NCBI GenBank assembly: GCA_016165875.1
Contig: JABBOT010000007.1
Coordinates: forward strand, 5,923,245-5,987,244
Reading direction: 5' to 3'
DNA from: Acanthopleura granulata
Taxonomy: Eukaryota > Mollusca > Polyplacophora > Chitonida > Chitonidae
Length of the DNA stretch: 64,000 nt
Shown: piece by piece, positions 62,360 to 64,000 of the stretch
Layout: each line of letters begins with the position of its first letter
Numbering within the stretch: position 1 is the first letter of the stretch
Made by a program: the position numbers and the translations under genes
Notes under the pieces: model-generated
Databases searched by the model: none
What the model saw: the letters and a program-made list of their open reading frames with translations, nothing else
What the model was told of the DNA's origin: nothing

Positions 62360-62665
62360 TGCATATTAATAGTTGATGCTGGTGTCCGAATGTTGGATTT
62401 AAAGCCTTGAGAGATTTGAAGGTTTGTATCCGAATGTTGGACTGAAAGCCTAGAGATTTGAAGGTTTGTGTCCGAATGTCGGATTTAAAACTCTGAGAGA
62501 GATTTGAAGGTTAATGTTTGATTGTTGGATTTAAAGCCTCAACAGAGACTTGAAGATTGGTGTCCTAATGTTGAATTCAAAGTCCAGAGAGAGATTTGAA
62601 GGTTAATGTTCGATTGCTGAATTTAAAGCCTTGAAAGAGACTTGAAGATTTGAATCCGAATGTAT
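62360..62665. repeat. Satellite array D, right block (about 44-54-bp units)
   Basis: Units read GGATTTAAAGCCTTGAGAGA then TTTGAAGGTTTGTATCCGAATG. They align with the left block unit (CTTTGGAAGAGATTTGGAGG), so both blocks are one family. A 745-bp stretch without the repeat lies between them. Confidence 0.7.
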
Positions 62666-62669
62666 AATC

Positions 62670-64000
62670 TGGCGTTTTGCATACATGGTTGAAGTGGCAC
62701 CTTCAATCTCAATGCAGTAAGCCAGTGCCCTTGAAACAGAAATACCGTACGTGTATTTATTAAAGTGATACGGACTGTGACTATATATACAAGCGCACGT
62801 TTATTGCAAAAAGAAACAACTACACCACAGGTATCACAGATAAATATTTCAAAATTTGATAAAGTTTTGAAAGCCGAGCTGATGGAATTCGACAGACACT
62901 CTGAGTAGCCATGCTGTATAGAAACCCTCATGAACTTTGCCAATCACTTTCACTGAATGCATTACCTGATGCCATGACGTCAAAACAGATCCGTTCTTGA
63001 TTGTTAGAGTGCCTATGGGTTTTTCATGGCGAGTGGGTCAGGGCAATAAATCGTATTTTGGGGTCATTTGGCTGTGACGTCAAAAGAACTGATGGCCTCT
63101 TGATTTACAGAGGGACTTCTTGTGGTCAAGGGAGAGAAATCGGTGCAATACATGGTATTTTGAGGCTATTTTAAGTGTTGGACGGAAGCATTTTGGTCCA
63201 TGTGGACAGTCATACACTTAATATGTGGAACAGAGAACTGTTACCTGTAATTAGCACAATCCCTGTATGTTGAATGGGCAGCGGGCTGCAATAATTTTTT
63301 CATTGAGAGCTGGCAACAGAACTGACAGTTATTGTCTGATAATGAAGATTTCCGTGCATATGACAGTACGTATATTCCATACAGCGCGGCCAGATTCATT
63401 AAGTAAAATGTCTTTCCAACATCGACAGGAAATTAAGAGGTTGTTCCTAATGAGAGGATCTTCCTAAATGTTGTGTGCATTCACTCGGCGTCGGAAAGAA
63501 ACTATAAAAGGTGAAGGAGGGTGGGGGCGAGGGGTAAATATCCCGGGTCCAGCGAGGGTCCAGTCGCCGCTTACATATAGGTCCAGAAGGGCGCAAGATT
63601 TCGGGCCAGTGCAAGGATGGGGTTTAGGGTACCTAGAGACATAAACGAAGCATGCTGAAAGTTCAATTTTTAAAGGGTTACATGAGTTCTCAGCCACGCA
63701 TGAATTGAAATTGAGAGCACCCACACATGCAACATCTATATGCATTAGGCGAAAGTTTCTTCGGTCCCAGAAGCTCCGCTATAAATTAATTGTCTCAGAC
63801 GAGTTCTTATGCATCTATTCAGTTCGGGTCTAAATTAAGCATATATATATAAGGAGCCGTATTAATGTGACATTTTCGGGAAAAAAAATTAGAAAATGGA
63901 AAAAGAGCAACAGATTCAAGACCGAGGCATTATGTTATCAAATAACGGATATAATGAAAGATTTTTGGCGAATGGGGCACTAAGATATTCATAGGGCGTG
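62670..64000. other. Right end of window, nothing recognised
   Basis: Only short open frames without motifs occur on either strand (for example minus 62623-62943 and minus 63464-63745). Confidence 0.4.

Overview
This 64 kb window is nuclear DNA from an invertebrate animal, most likely a lophotrochozoan (a mollusc or a close relative). The genes have many exons with GT-AG introns, the intergenic DNA is AT-rich, and there are about a dozen copies of a tRNA-derived SINE whose 3' end resembles repeats I associate with molluscan genomes. No prokaryotic or organellar organisation is seen. The species call is inference. Exon models were built by hand by joining reading frames at splice sites; no alignment or transcript data were used.

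Layout. 1-1.8 kb: a broken RecQ-type helicase copy (+). 7.1-8.0 kb: the first two coding exons of a kinesin-13 (KIF2 family) gene on the minus strand; its motor domain is not in the window, so the rest probably lies to the left. 10.4-12.6 kb: weak exon-like pieces on the plus strand, one of which reads as a signal peptide. 19.1-25.6 kb: a complete six-exon minus-strand gene for a 935-residue protein that I do not recognise, carrying a protein phosphatase 1 docking motif (RVxF type). 29.3-39.2 kb: a complete 11-exon cystathionine gamma-lyase gene (CTH, minus, 398 aa). 39.6-52.2 kb: a complete 13-exon ANKRD13C gene (plus, 431 aa), head to head with CTH across 466 bp. 52.2-64 kb: no gene recognised; this stretch is rich in minisatellites, SINEs and foldback elements.

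How the genes relate. CTH makes cysteine (and H2S) from cystathionine, and ANKRD13C is an ER-associated chaperone of G-protein-coupled receptors; they share no pathway. Their divergent pairing is still notable because the human orthologues are also close neighbours in divergent orientation on 1p31.1, so this may be an old conserved pair with a shared promoter region.

The repeat landscape is the other main content. It includes a tRNA-SINE family, an unnamed ~200-bp repeat found four times in one orientation, a ~100-bp repeat found three times, several foldback (MITE-like) elements whose ends share a GATTCCA-type core, and at least five minisatellite arrays. I found no CRISPR array, rRNA or intact tRNA.
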